DNA from: Phycisphaerales bacterium | GTDB lineage: Bacteria; Planctomycetota; Phycisphaerae; Phycisphaerales; SM1A02 | Assembly (NCBI GenBank): GCA_020345805.1 | Contig: CP070772.1 | Span: 1,348,045-1,387,085, forward strand | DNA length: 39,041 nt | Reading direction: 5' to 3' | Shown: one piece after another, positions 24,283 through 33,205 of the stretch | How the letters are laid out: the number at the start of each line of letters is the position of its first letter | Position numbering within the stretch: the stretch's first letter is position 1 | Program-made: the position numbers and the translations under genes | Notes under the pieces: generated by a model | Seen by the model: only the letters and a program-made list of their open reading frames with translations | What the model was told of the DNA's origin: nothing | Databases searched by the model: none

Positions 24283-25668
24283 AGCAGAAAAGCTCCGTGT
24301 GCAAATCTCTTGTCCAGATATGCGGCAGTTCGATGTTGAACACCTCCTGATTGCTCCCGTACGGCTCATATTCTGGGCAAAACTCACTCAAGTCGAAGTT
24401 GTCCTTGCCTTCCTTTTCGCCGAAGAGTCGGTTTGACAGGCTGTGGAGCGGTGATAAAGAGTGCCTGGGACGACGGGAAGTCAGCAGGATCGCTCGATCC
24501 GTCTTTTCACGCGGTATCTCAATCGCTTCATACCTTCGCTGGTCTCCGGACCACCGCGCAGCCTCTCCTGCATCCATCATCATCGCATTAAGCCTGTCGA
24601 CGCTGCTCAGCGACAGAATCTTGCCAAGGGGGGCAATCAGTATCAGGTGTTGAGACCCGCCAGCAACACTCCTCTTAAACTCGGGATGGCCACGGCCTCG
24701 AGCACAAAGCGTTATGTGGTCATGCCAGTACAAGAGCCAATTCGCCGTCAACACCCCGACTGTGACAATATTGGCACCATGTGCTGTCTGTCTCTGCCAC
24801 AACGCATCAAGAAACTGCTCTGTTTCATCACCCGTCGTCGCGCGATACCGATCGAGCGGATGGCCCCCGATAAGTGTGAATTGATCCGGCTGCAGCACCC
24901 TTCCTCCAGGCTGGTCGAGCTTCTGCAACTCTTCGATGCCTGCCAAGTTGTTCGTGTACACTTGGATATTCAGATGATCATCGTCTTCAAGACCGATTCC
25001 CGCACGAACGAGCGGCCGAAACACCGGCGTGATAGTTGACCCGGAATCGAGTATCAGGTAGATCTCAGCGTTCGGATGCGTGGCCGCAAGCCCGCGAACC
25101 AACGTCGGCAGTTCTTGTTCGACAAGGACCTCCGCAAGACGTCGCTTTTCTTCCACGAAGTGCTTTGCTCTCTGATGGTATTGGGTCTCTCGCCAAGGGT
25201 GTCCAAACTCGTGAACCACAACATCTCTGATTCGAATGGACGCTCGGTGTATCAGCCTTGCTTGGATCAAAACGCTGGAAGACACAACGACACAGATCAA
25301 GAAGCCGACTGCCGCCAACAACCAGCGCGGATCGCGATCTTGGAGCAGAGTCCCGATGGCGGCCATCCCTGCACCACCCACTGAGGTTGCTATCACCGCT
25401 ACGATGATCTGGTCGCGATTCCGCTTGATGAATTGTAGCAACAAGTCAGCCATTCTCGGGTCGCTCCCACAATAGGCGCGGTAGCGCCTCCGCAGACCTT
25501 ACGAACTGAGTTGGCATCACGCCACGGTGACGTTCGGATCCAGATACACATCCTGAATCGCGTTGAGCAGCTTGACCCCTTCGGCCATCGGGCGCTGGAA
25601 CGCCTTGCGTCCCGAGATCAGGCCCATGCCGCCGGCACGCTTGTTTATCACCGCAGTACGCACGGCCT
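24273..25668. mobile_element. 1.39-kb insertion that replaced the end of fba
   Basis: Bounded by the 10-base direct repeat CGCACGGCCT (24273-24282 and 25659-25668), which forms one edge of a 152-base imperfect repeat of the aldolase gene end. Reading along fba, the order is: fba body, core, new gene end, one cargo gene, core, old gene end with terminator. This is the architecture left when a circle carrying a homologous gene end integrates within a gene. The interior has lower GC (30 and 31 of 60 in two sampled lines, against 37 of 60 in one fba line). No recombinase is encoded, so the mechanism is unknown and homologous single crossover is also possible. Confidence 0.65.
24281..25453 (-). 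CDS. Membrane-anchored DeoR-type sensor domain protein (insertion cargo)
   Basis: A 390-residue protein of undescribed type. Two transmembrane helices (about 15-37 and 43-63) with a very short connecting loop form an N-terminal hairpin. Residues about 100-285 follow the order of the DeoR/GlpR sensor (ISOCOT-fold) domain: EEKRRLAEVL, LILDSGST (133-140), YTNNL (166-170), LIGGHPLDRY (194-203), TTGDETEQFL, VTVGVL, HPEFKRSVA (256-264) and ILIAPLGKI. DeoR proteins normally have an N-terminal helix-turn-helix; none is present. About 105 further residues lack a recognised domain. An HEFGH sequence at 81-85 follows the membrane part. The gene starts 63 bases after fba on the same strand with no terminator seen between, so read-through from fba is likely. 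DeoR sensors usually bind phosphorylated sugars. Confidence 0.7.
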   Translation of the reverse strand: MADLLLQFIKRNRDQIIVAVIATSVGGAGMAAIGTLLQDRDPRWLLAAVGFLICVVVSSSVLIQARLIHRASIRIRDVVVHEFGHPWRETQYHQRAKHFVEEKRRLAEVLVEQELPTLVRGLAATHPNAEIYLILDSGSTITPVFRPLVRAGIGLEDDDHLNIQVYTNNLAGIEELQKLDQPGGRVLQPDQFTLIGGHPLDRYRATTGDETEQFLDALWQRQTAHGANIVTVGVLTANWLLYWHDHITLCARGRGHPEFKRSVAGGSQHLILIAPLGKILSLSSVDRLNAMMMDAGEAARWSGDQRRYEAIEIPREKTDRAILLTSRRPRHSLSPLHSLSNRLFGEKEGKDNFDLSEFCPEYEPYGSNQEVFNIELPHIWTRDLHTELFC

Positions 25669-26593
25669 GGGCGAAATCGTTCTCGCCGGATCCGCCGCCG
25701 GAGTTGATCAGACCGACGCGTCCCATGTAGCAGTTCATCACCTGGTACCGGCACAGATCGATCGGATGGTCCGTACACAGGTCGGTGTACATGCGCTCAT
25801 CAAGCTTGCCGTACGATGAATCGCCCATGTTGAGAGCCTTGTATCCGGCGTTGTTCTCCGCCTGCTTTTGCTTGACGATGTCGGCCTGGATGGTCACGCC
25901 CAGATGATTGGCCTGGCCGGTAAGGTCGGCCGAGACGTGATAGTCCTTGTCCTTCTTGAACGCGCTGTTGCGGAGATAGCACCACAGGACGCAGCCCATA
26001 CCCAGTTCGTGAGCGAACGCGAACGCTTCGGCGACCTCCTGGATCTGCCGGTCGGAGTTGTCAGAGCCGAAGTAGATGGTCGCGCCGACCGCGGCGGCGC
26101 CGAGGTTCCACGCCTCCTGCACCGTGCCGAACATGATCTGGTCGTAGGTGTTGGGATAGGTGACCAGTTCGTTGTGGTTGATCTTGACGAGGAAGGGGAT
26201 CTTGTGGGCGTACTTGCGGGCGATGGTGCCGAAGACGCCGAAGGTGGTGGCCACGCCGTTGCAACCGCCTTCGATCGCGAGCTTGATGATGTTCTCGCCG
26301 TCGAAGTAAAGCGGGTTCTTGGCGAAGGACGCCCCGCCGGAGTGCTCGATGCCCTGATCGACCGGCAGGAGGGACATGTAGCCGGTGCCGGCCAGCCGGC
26401 CGTGGTCGAAGAACGACTGAAGGTTGCGCAGCACCTGCGGGTTGCGGTCGCTCTGCATCCAGACGCGATCGATGAAGTCCGGCCCGGGCAGTTGCAGGTG
26501 GGACTTGTCAACCTTGGCCTGATAGGTGAGCAGATCGCCGGCTTCGGCGCCGAGGTATTCCTCAATCTTGGGTGAGACGGTTGCGGTGGTCAT
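25517..26593 (-). CDS. fbaB: Class I fructose-bisphosphate aldolase (FbaB/DhnA type)
   Basis: Cleaves fructose 1,6-bisphosphate to glyceraldehyde 3-phosphate and dihydroxyacetone phosphate through a lysine Schiff base. 358 residues, like E. coli FbaB. Landmarks are [16 protein letters not shown] (75-90), the probable Schiff-base lysine K241 in [10 protein letters not shown], and GLINSGG (294-300). The ATG at 26593 has AAGGAG 8 bases upstream; the in-frame extension to 26788 shows no conserved sequence. Residues 310-358 are encoded by DNA apparently brought in by the insertion at 24273-25668, yet the protein is complete and close to family length, so the gene should be functional. Confidence 0.93.
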   Translation of the reverse strand: MTTATVSPKIEEYLGAEAGDLLTYQAKVDKSHLQLPGPDFIDRVWMQSDRNPQVLRNLQSFFDHGRLAGTGYMSLLPVDQGIEHSGGASFAKNPLYFDGENIIKLAIEGGCNGVATTFGVFGTIARKYAHKIPFLVKINHNELVTYPNTYDQIMFGTVQEAWNLGAAAVGATIYFGSDNSDRQIQEVAEAFAFAHELGMGCVLWCYLRNSAFKKDKDYHVSADLTGQANHLGVTIQADIVKQKQAENNAGYKALNMGDSSYGKLDERMYTDLCTDHPIDLCRYQVMNCYMGRVGLINSGGGSGENDFAQAVRTAVINKRAGGMGLISGRKAFQRPMAEGVKLLNAIQDVYLDPNVTVA

Positions 26594-26855
26594 GACGGAC
26601 GCTCCTTCCTGCGGCCCAGAGATGATCCGGAGATTCGTTCGGGGGGTATCCGGGGGATGGTCAGTTATCGGTCGAAGATCAAGACAGGTTGAATGATACT
26701 CGCAGACCGAGCGACACGAAGGCACCGGCGGTCGGTTCCGGGCGTCGAGGAGCGAATCGGCTCCGCGCTCTTCTGCATTCTCCGGCATGCCCGCAAACGA
26801 GATGGCCTACGATACGGTCCGGGATTGGGTCCCCGCCGCCGGTTCCGGAGTAACC

Positions 26856-27623
26856 ATGAGCGAATTGGCCACATTGTGCACTCTGGCGGCGCTGGTGGGC
26901 CTGCTCCACACGGCTTTCGGCCCGGACCACTACGTCCCCTTCATCGCCATGGCCCGGGCGGGAAGGTGGTCACTGAGAAAGACGGTCTTCATCACGATCA
27001 TCTGCGGCCTCGGGCACGTGGGCAGCTCGGTACTGGTGGGCGGGCTGGGGATTACCTTCGGCTGGGCGCTGGGCGGACTGGAGGCGTTCGAGAGTGGCCG
27101 GGGCGGGCTCGCCGCCTGGTTCCTGCTGGCCTTCGGCCTGGCCTACCTGGTCTGGGGCCTGCACCGGGCGATCCGGAGCAAGAGTCACGGACACATCCAC
27201 GTCGGCTCTCACGGCAGCGACCACTTCCACTCCCACAAGCATGAGGGCGAGCACGATCATCAAAACCGCGGGGAAGGCCGGCACCAGACGATCACCCCCT
27301 GGATCCTGTTCACCATCTTCGTCTTCGGCCCCTGCGAGCCGCTGATCCCGTTCCTGATGTACCCGGCGCTGGAGCATAGCGCGGGTGGGGTGGCCCTGGT
27401 GGCGGCGGTGTTCTCGATCTGCACGGTCGCGACGATGCTGGCGATCGTCCTCGTCGGCTACGCCGGTCTCAACGTCGTGCGCACGAAGGGGTTGGAGCGC
27501 TACTCCCACGCCCTTGCGGGATTGATTATCGTTCTGGCGGCTTTGGCGATCCAGCTTCAATTGGAAGGGCCGCCGTCCTGGCTGGACCCGCTGGCGGAAG
27601 AGCCGGCCGCGGCGGTTGAGTGA
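26856..27623 (+). CDS. Nickel/cobalt-type permease (UreH/RcnA-like) with histidine-rich loop
   Basis: A 255-residue integral membrane protein with about six helices. The first helix carries HTAFGPDHYVPF, a variant of the metal-binding HxxxxDH motif of the NiCoT/RcnA/UreH group. The cytoplasmic loop at about 108-145 is packed with histidines (SHGHIHVGSHGSDHFHSHKH), as in RcnA-like efflux proteins. PWILFTIFVFGPCEPLIP follows. Nickel or cobalt movement is likely; direction is unknown. The ATG at 26856 has GGAG five bases upstream; a longer start at 26787 lacks support. It is divergent from fba, with no metal enzyme nearby. Confidence 0.8.
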   Translation: MSELATLCTLAALVGLLHTAFGPDHYVPFIAMARAGRWSLRKTVFITIICGLGHVGSSVLVGGLGITFGWALGGLEAFESGRGGLAAWFLLAFGLAYLVWGLHRAIRSKSHGHIHVGSHGSDHFHSHKHEGEHDHQNRGEGRHQTITPWILFTIFVFGPCEPLIPFLMYPALEHSAGGVALVAAVFSICTVATMLAIVLVGYAGLNVVRTKGLERYSHALAGLIIVLAALAIQLQLEGPPSWLDPLAEEPAAAVE

Positions 27624-27636
27624 CCGCCCGGGAAGA

Positions 27637-28566
27637 TCACGCCTGATTGATGATGCCCTCGAGGCGGCGCATCTGGCCCCCCAGACTGTAGCGCCGGCAG
27701 ATCAGCTCGCGGTATGCCGCGGATTGGATCGGGCCGGTGGTCACCATCCGGACGAACTGCGGGATACTGTTCCAGAGGAGCTCCTCCGGGAAGATGCCGG
27801 AGGCCCCGACGTAGCGGTGGATGACCGGTTTCAGCCCGGCGGCCATGGCCTCCATCAGCCCGACCGGGTGGCCTTCCAGCAAGCTGGTGCAGACCACGTA
27901 CTGCTTGTCCTGCAACCAGCCGTCAACGTCGTCGATCCAGCCGTCGAGGCTGAGGTTCTCTTGCAGGCCCATCGCCTGGGTCATCTGGTTGAAATAAAGC
28001 GCGAACCGCAAGTCCTGGACCTCGCCCGCGATTGAGAGCCTGTACCGCCGGTCGACCTGCACCAGTTCGCGCAGCGCGTGCAGCAGGAGCATGGGTCCCT
28101 TCTTGTAATTGACCGAGCCGATGAAGGCGAGATCGAAGCCCGGCTCTCTTTGTCTGAACGTGAAGCGGTCGGGATCGACGGCGTTGGGCAGCACGTGCAG
28201 TCGCCTCACAACGCGTTGAATCTCCGGCGCTTGCGCCACCACGACTTCACGGATATGCCCGGCGACGAAGATGAGGTCATCAACGACGCTCCAGTTCATT
28301 CTCCCCACGGAGCCATTGAAGGCCTCGTAGCTGTGCAGGCGGCAGAGAACGCGCCTCTCGGCCAGGGCGGGGACGTCCTGAGTCAGCGCGATGGACAACT
28401 CGCCGGCCCACTCCAGCCAGACCAGCTCCGCCCAAGCGATGGCCTGCTCCGCCTCAAGCCGATCGCCGGAGAAGCACGTGCGGATATCGTGACGGTCCGC
28501 GAGACCCCGAACGATGCCGAAGAGGAATGTCTGGCTGCCGGGCGGGCAGATGAACGCGATTCGCAA
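27637..28566 (-). CDS. GT4-like glycosyltransferase
   Basis: A 309-residue GT-B fold glycosyltransferase. The N-terminal half (MRIAFICPPG) is shorter than usual. The C-terminal donor domain has DLAFIGSVNYKKGPMLLLHA, the turn LSLDGWIDD, and the donor-binding SLLEGHPVGLMEAMAAG, which includes the E-x7-E pattern. It starts with TTG at 28566 preceded by a strong GGGGAGG ribosome site 8 bases away. Target sugar and acceptor are unknown; it stands alone, convergent with the permease gene 13 bases away. Confidence 0.87.
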   Translation of the reverse strand: MRIAFICPPGSQTFLFGIVRGLADRHDIRTCFSGDRLEAEQAIAWAELVWLEWAGELSIALTQDVPALAERRVLCRLHSYEAFNGSVGRMNWSVVDDLIFVAGHIREVVVAQAPEIQRVVRRLHVLPNAVDPDRFTFRQREPGFDLAFIGSVNYKKGPMLLLHALRELVQVDRRYRLSIAGEVQDLRFALYFNQMTQAMGLQENLSLDGWIDDVDGWLQDKQYVVCTSLLEGHPVGLMEAMAAGLKPVIHRYVGASGIFPEELLWNSIPQFVRMVTTGPIQSAAYRELICRRYSLGGQMRRLEGIINQA

Positions 28567-28875
28567 GAGGGCGCCTCCCCGGCCGCTTGGCCGGTTCGAT
28601 CCGGGGCGATGCAGTCTGGTCTTTTGGCCGCCGAGTCGCCTTCATCGGCGAGGTCGGTCAGAGGCGGTGAGAAAGCGGCGGCTTGCCGGAGCGGTATGCC
28701 GGGCACTTATTGCAGCCCCGGATCGGCATTCACCCCCCGTCTCGACCGGCGGATCGCGCGGCAGATTGTGGAAAGAACCTTGACAACTAGCCGGCAGGCA
28801 CCTCGCCTAAACCCTCGATAGGACGCATCTTCGGAGCATTGCCCTAACCATATCCTAACACTCAGCCGAGTTTTT
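28567..28875. other. Intergenic stretch before the KamA-like gene
   Basis: No supported gene. A TTGACA occurs at 28780-28785 but without a well-spaced -10 box. The better promoter is at 28876-28904. Confidence 0.4.
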
Positions 28876-28904
28876 TTGGCCATTATCGGATGATGATGTA
28901 GAAT
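28876..28904 (+). promoter_or_regulatory. Possible promoter of the KamA-like gene
   Basis: TTGGCC (28876-28881) and TAGAAT (28899-28904) separated by 17 bases, after a run of seven T. It would give a 5' leader of about 150 bases, in which I see no clear structure. Confidence 0.4.
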
Positions 28905-29059
28905 GAAGGTGTGACATCAGCGCTCTGCGGGCGCGGCCGGCCCCCGACCGCCGACTGGCGTGGCGCTGACGGAAGTTCGCCCTGTTCCCGTGCCGGTGAG
29001 CGGCTTGGCGTCTTCCTGAGACCGCGAATCCAGACAAACGGGGAAGGAGAGGCAGCCGC

Positions 29060-30409
29060 ATGATCCGAATCGACAGCTCTGGCAACCTTCGCTACCGCGC
29101 CATAACGCGGGCCAATGTGCTGCGGACGCCCCAGTGGGACGACCTGTGCACGGAGGTTCGGGAGGCGGTCGAGGTCGTATCCACCGTGCTGCCGTTTCGG
29201 ACTAACCAGTACATCATGGCGGAGTTGATCGACTGGAGCCGCGTTCCGGACGATCCCATGTTCCAGCTCACCTTCCCCCAGCGGGAGATGCTGCATGAGG
29301 ACGACTATGCGGTGATGGCCTCTCTTATTCGCCGTGGCGCCCCCCGGGAGGTGATCGAAGAGGAAGCCAACCGCATACGCTACGAGCTCAACCCCCACCC
29401 CGCCGGGCAACTGACCCACAACGTCCCCAGGCTGGGGCGGAAGCGCCTCAGCGGCATTCAGCACAAGTACCGTGAGACCGTCCTGTTCTTCCCCAGCCAC
29501 GGCCAGACCTGCCACGCCTATTGCACGTTCTGTTTCCGCTGGGCCCAGTTCGCGGGCCTGGATGAGCTGAAGTTCGCCACCCGCGAGGTGGACCATCTGG
29601 TGGCGTACCTCAGGCAGAACCCCCAGGTCACCGACATGCTCATCACCGGCGGGGACCCCATGGTCATGAAATCCTCGCTTCTCGAGCAGTACATCGAGCC
29701 GCTGTTGAAGCTGGATCAGCTTCTGACGATCCGCATCGGAACCAAGGCCGTCGCCTACTGGCCTCATCGTTTCGTCACCGACCCCGATGCCGACGATCTG
29801 CTGTACCTGTTCGAGCGCGTCATGGACCACGGGAAGCAGTTGGCGATCATGGCACACTACTGCCACCCAGTGGAGCTTTCCACAGACGTAGCCCGGGAAG
29901 CCGTTCGCCGCATCCGCTCCACGGGGGCAAACATCCGCATGCAGAGCCCGGTGGTGAAACACGTCAACGATTCAGCCGACATCTGGGCTGAAATGTGGCG
30001 GATGGGGGCGAGGCTCGGTTGCATCCCCTACTACATGTTCGTGAATCGGGATACCGGTGCTCAGGACTACTTCCAGATCCCCCTCATCCGATGCTGGAAC
30101 ATCTTCCAAGGGGCCTACCGGCAGGTTTCCGGGATCGCCAGGACTGTCCGCGGCCCGTCGATGTCCGCCTTTCCGGGCAAGGTGCACATTCTCGGTACTT
30201 CCAACGTCGGGGGGGAGAGGGCCTTCGTGTTGCAGTACCTCCAGGCCCGCCGGCCCGAGTTGGTTCGCCGGCCGTTCTTCGCCCGGTTCGATCCGGAGGC
30301 GACATGGTTCGATGAGTTGAGGCCGCTCACCGCCGCCGATCGCCGGTTCTTCCCCACCATCCAGCACCGGCCCGCCAGCTTCATCCTCGGATTGCCCGAG
30401 GAAGCCTGA
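29060..30409 (+). CDS. KamA-family radical SAM aminomutase-like protein
   Basis: A 449-residue radical SAM enzyme. The [4Fe-4S] cysteines C151, C155 and C158 lie in CHAYCTFCFR and the SAM-binding GGDP at 197-200. The probable PLP lysine is K374 in SAFPGKVHILG. In lysine 2,3-aminomutase an Asp sits just before this lysine loop and helps bind the lysine amino group; here the segment is RGPSMSAFPGK with no Asp, so lysine may not be the substrate. An Asp in VNRDTGAQDY may match the other substrate-binding Asp. The N-terminal 110 residues resemble the family (EVIEEEANRIRYELNPHPAG). The ATG at 29060 follows GGAAGGAG. It ends convergently with ahcY. Confidence 0.85.
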   Translation: MIRIDSSGNLRYRAITRANVLRTPQWDDLCTEVREAVEVVSTVLPFRTNQYIMAELIDWSRVPDDPMFQLTFPQREMLHEDDYAVMASLIRRGAPREVIEEEANRIRYELNPHPAGQLTHNVPRLGRKRLSGIQHKYRETVLFFPSHGQTCHAYCTFCFRWAQFAGLDELKFATREVDHLVAYLRQNPQVTDMLITGGDPMVMKSSLLEQYIEPLLKLDQLLTIRIGTKAVAYWPHRFVTDPDADDLLYLFERVMDHGKQLAIMAHYCHPVELSTDVAREAVRRIRSTGANIRMQSPVVKHVNDSADIWAEMWRMGARLGCIPYYMFVNRDTGAQDYFQIPLIRCWNIFQGAYRQVSGIARTVRGPSMSAFPGKVHILGTSNVGGERAFVLQYLQARRPELVRRPFFARFDPEATWFDELRPLTAADRRFFPTIQHRPASFILGLPEEA

Positions 30410-30451
30410 TCAGCTCGGTCCGGTGATTGCCCTGCCGTCGACAGGCCAGAA

Positions 30452-30480
30452 GAAACCCACGTTCATTGAACGTGGGCTTC
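30452..30480 (-). terminator. Intrinsic terminator of ahcY
   Basis: Stem GAAGCCCACGTTC/GAACGTGGGTTTC on the minus strand (one mismatch) with a 3-base loop, followed by TTCTGG. It starts 38 bases after the ahcY stop, the same distance as the near-identical hairpin after the displaced fba end, and also lies 43 bases after the convergent KamA-like gene. Confidence 0.75.
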
Positions 30481-30518
30481 GCTCCGACTCAACTGTATAT
30501 CTCACCACCCGGCTCCCC

Positions 30519-32048
<1,530 letters not shown>

Positions 32049-32113
32049 GGCAATGTCTCCAAGTGAGGTAACTGCAGCTACTTACAGCCGCGGCCAACCC
32101 GGGGCCGCCACAT

Positions 32114-32137
32114 GTTCATCCGTTCATCCGGATGAAC
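32114..32137 (-). promoter_or_regulatory. Operator-like repeats downstream of the ahcY -10 box
   Basis: GTTCATCC at 32114-32121 is repeated directly at 32122-32129 and followed by its inverse GGATGAAC at 32130-32137, making the 16-base perfect palindrome GTTCATCCGGATGAAC plus an extra half-site. It begins six bases beyond the -10 box, over the expected transcription start, an ideal place for a repressor. No regulator gene is adjacent. Confidence 0.65.
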
Positions 32138-32143
32138 TGATAA

Positions 32144-32172
32144 ATAGTACCTCGCTTTCATCTTGGTGTCAA
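32144..32172 (-). promoter_or_regulatory. Consensus sigma-70 promoter of ahcY
   Basis: On the minus strand, TTGACA (32172-32167) and TACTAT (32149-32144) with a 17-base spacer. It is the best promoter match noticed in the window and lies about 95 bases upstream of the ahcY GTG. Confidence 0.75.
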
Positions 32173-32200
32173 GATCAAAGCCCTTTTATCGGCCGGGCGG

Positions 32201-33010
32201 TCAGAACAGGGAGATCGTGGTGCCATCGGGCAAGCGAGCGGCGGGCTGAGGAGTCTGACGCTCTCGCCCCAGCAGCCACCAGCGTTCCGGCATCGCCCGC
32301 CGCAAGGCCGCCCACCGCCTCAGCGATCGTCCCGCCCTGATCGGCTTCGGCTCATCATGCCAACGCCTGAGGATCCTGTTCCAGGCGCTCCTCCAGTACC
32401 GCATGCGCACGTGGATGGGATCGAAGCCGTACCACGCGCGGTCCGTCTCGATGGATTGGATCTCACGGCCGGCGATCAGTTCGCGGAGTCTTCCGTCCAG
32501 TTCGATCGCGCTCTCCAGCGCCTGCTCAATCCCTATGCGGCAACTCGGAAACAGCGCGGAGCGGACCGCGTAGTACTTCCACCTCGAAAGACGCCTGACG
32601 CTAGCCATCGGCAGGTGCGTCACGATGATGCGCGCATGGTGTTCACCCAGGTGATCGATGCACCGCTCCACCCATTCAATGATCTGCTCCGGCTCGGCGC
32701 CATAGAGAATGTCGTTCCCTACGTCGGTAATCAGTGCAAATGTCTGCATCGCCTCCGAGCGCGTGTCCAGCGCGTCCCACAGACCGGATTCGACAATGCC
32801 CGGCAAAGAGCGCACAAGCACGCGGCTGCGCATGCCATACGAACGCCCGTGCCCCATCGCCGCAAAGACTTCCAGCGGCCCGCCCAGTATCAGCCGGGCC
32901 GTCTCGATCACCGTGGAGATCCCCCGCGTGAGGTTGCTCGCCCCCAGCAGCACCACCCGTGCCCCGGAGCTTCCGAGTTCATTCGGTGTCCTTCGCTTCG
33001 GACTCATCAT
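32201..33010 (-). CDS. SGNH/GDSL hydrolase-like protein with altered first block
   Basis: A 269-residue cytosolic protein with the SGNH layout: VVLLGASNLTRG (block I, GASN at 23-26), AMGHGRSYG (block II region), ITDVGNDILYG (block III, N99), and GFDPIHVRMRYW (block V, D197-x-x-H200). The nucleophile block is normally GDS; here it is GAS, keeping the serine but lacking the Asp. The C-terminal 50 residues are very rich in Arg and Trp. Two adjacent ATGs (33010 and 33007) start it after an AGGA site; the open frame upstream to 33151 looks non-coding. Substrate unknown. Confidence 0.7.
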   Translation of the reverse strand: MMSPKRRTPNELGSSGARVVLLGASNLTRGISTVIETARLILGGPLEVFAAMGHGRSYGMRSRVLVRSLPGIVESGLWDALDTRSEAMQTFALITDVGNDILYGAEPEQIIEWVERCIDHLGEHHARIIVTHLPMASVRRLSRWKYYAVRSALFPSCRIGIEQALESAIELDGRLRELIAGREIQSIETDRAWYGFDPIHVRMRYWRSAWNRILRRWHDEPKPIRAGRSLRRWAALRRAMPERWWLLGRERQTPQPAARLPDGTTISLF

Positions 33011-33205
33011 GAGGATCCTAACCGGAGATGGATCATCTCCGTGAATGGTGCAGGCAACATCCTGCTCGGCCGATGGTGATTTGCCTTCGACGATACTATC
33101 AGAGACGGGCAGCGAATCTCTGGAATCCGCCGCGCAAGTTTGTGCGTACAAGCATCCGGAGGAGGATGAAGAGAGGCCGGGGTCTCGCGTATCATGGAGT
33201 CAATC

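Noticed and set aside
25199..25213. HEFGH in the insertion cargo protein as a zinc peptidase site
   Set aside because: It sits directly after the membrane hairpin without a third ligand at a metzincin or gluzincin distance, and the rest follows a DeoR-type sensor.
24273..25668. Insertion as an integron cassette or IS element
   Set aside because: No attC-like structure, terminal inverted repeats, transposase or integrase was seen; only the gene-end repeat with its 10-base core.
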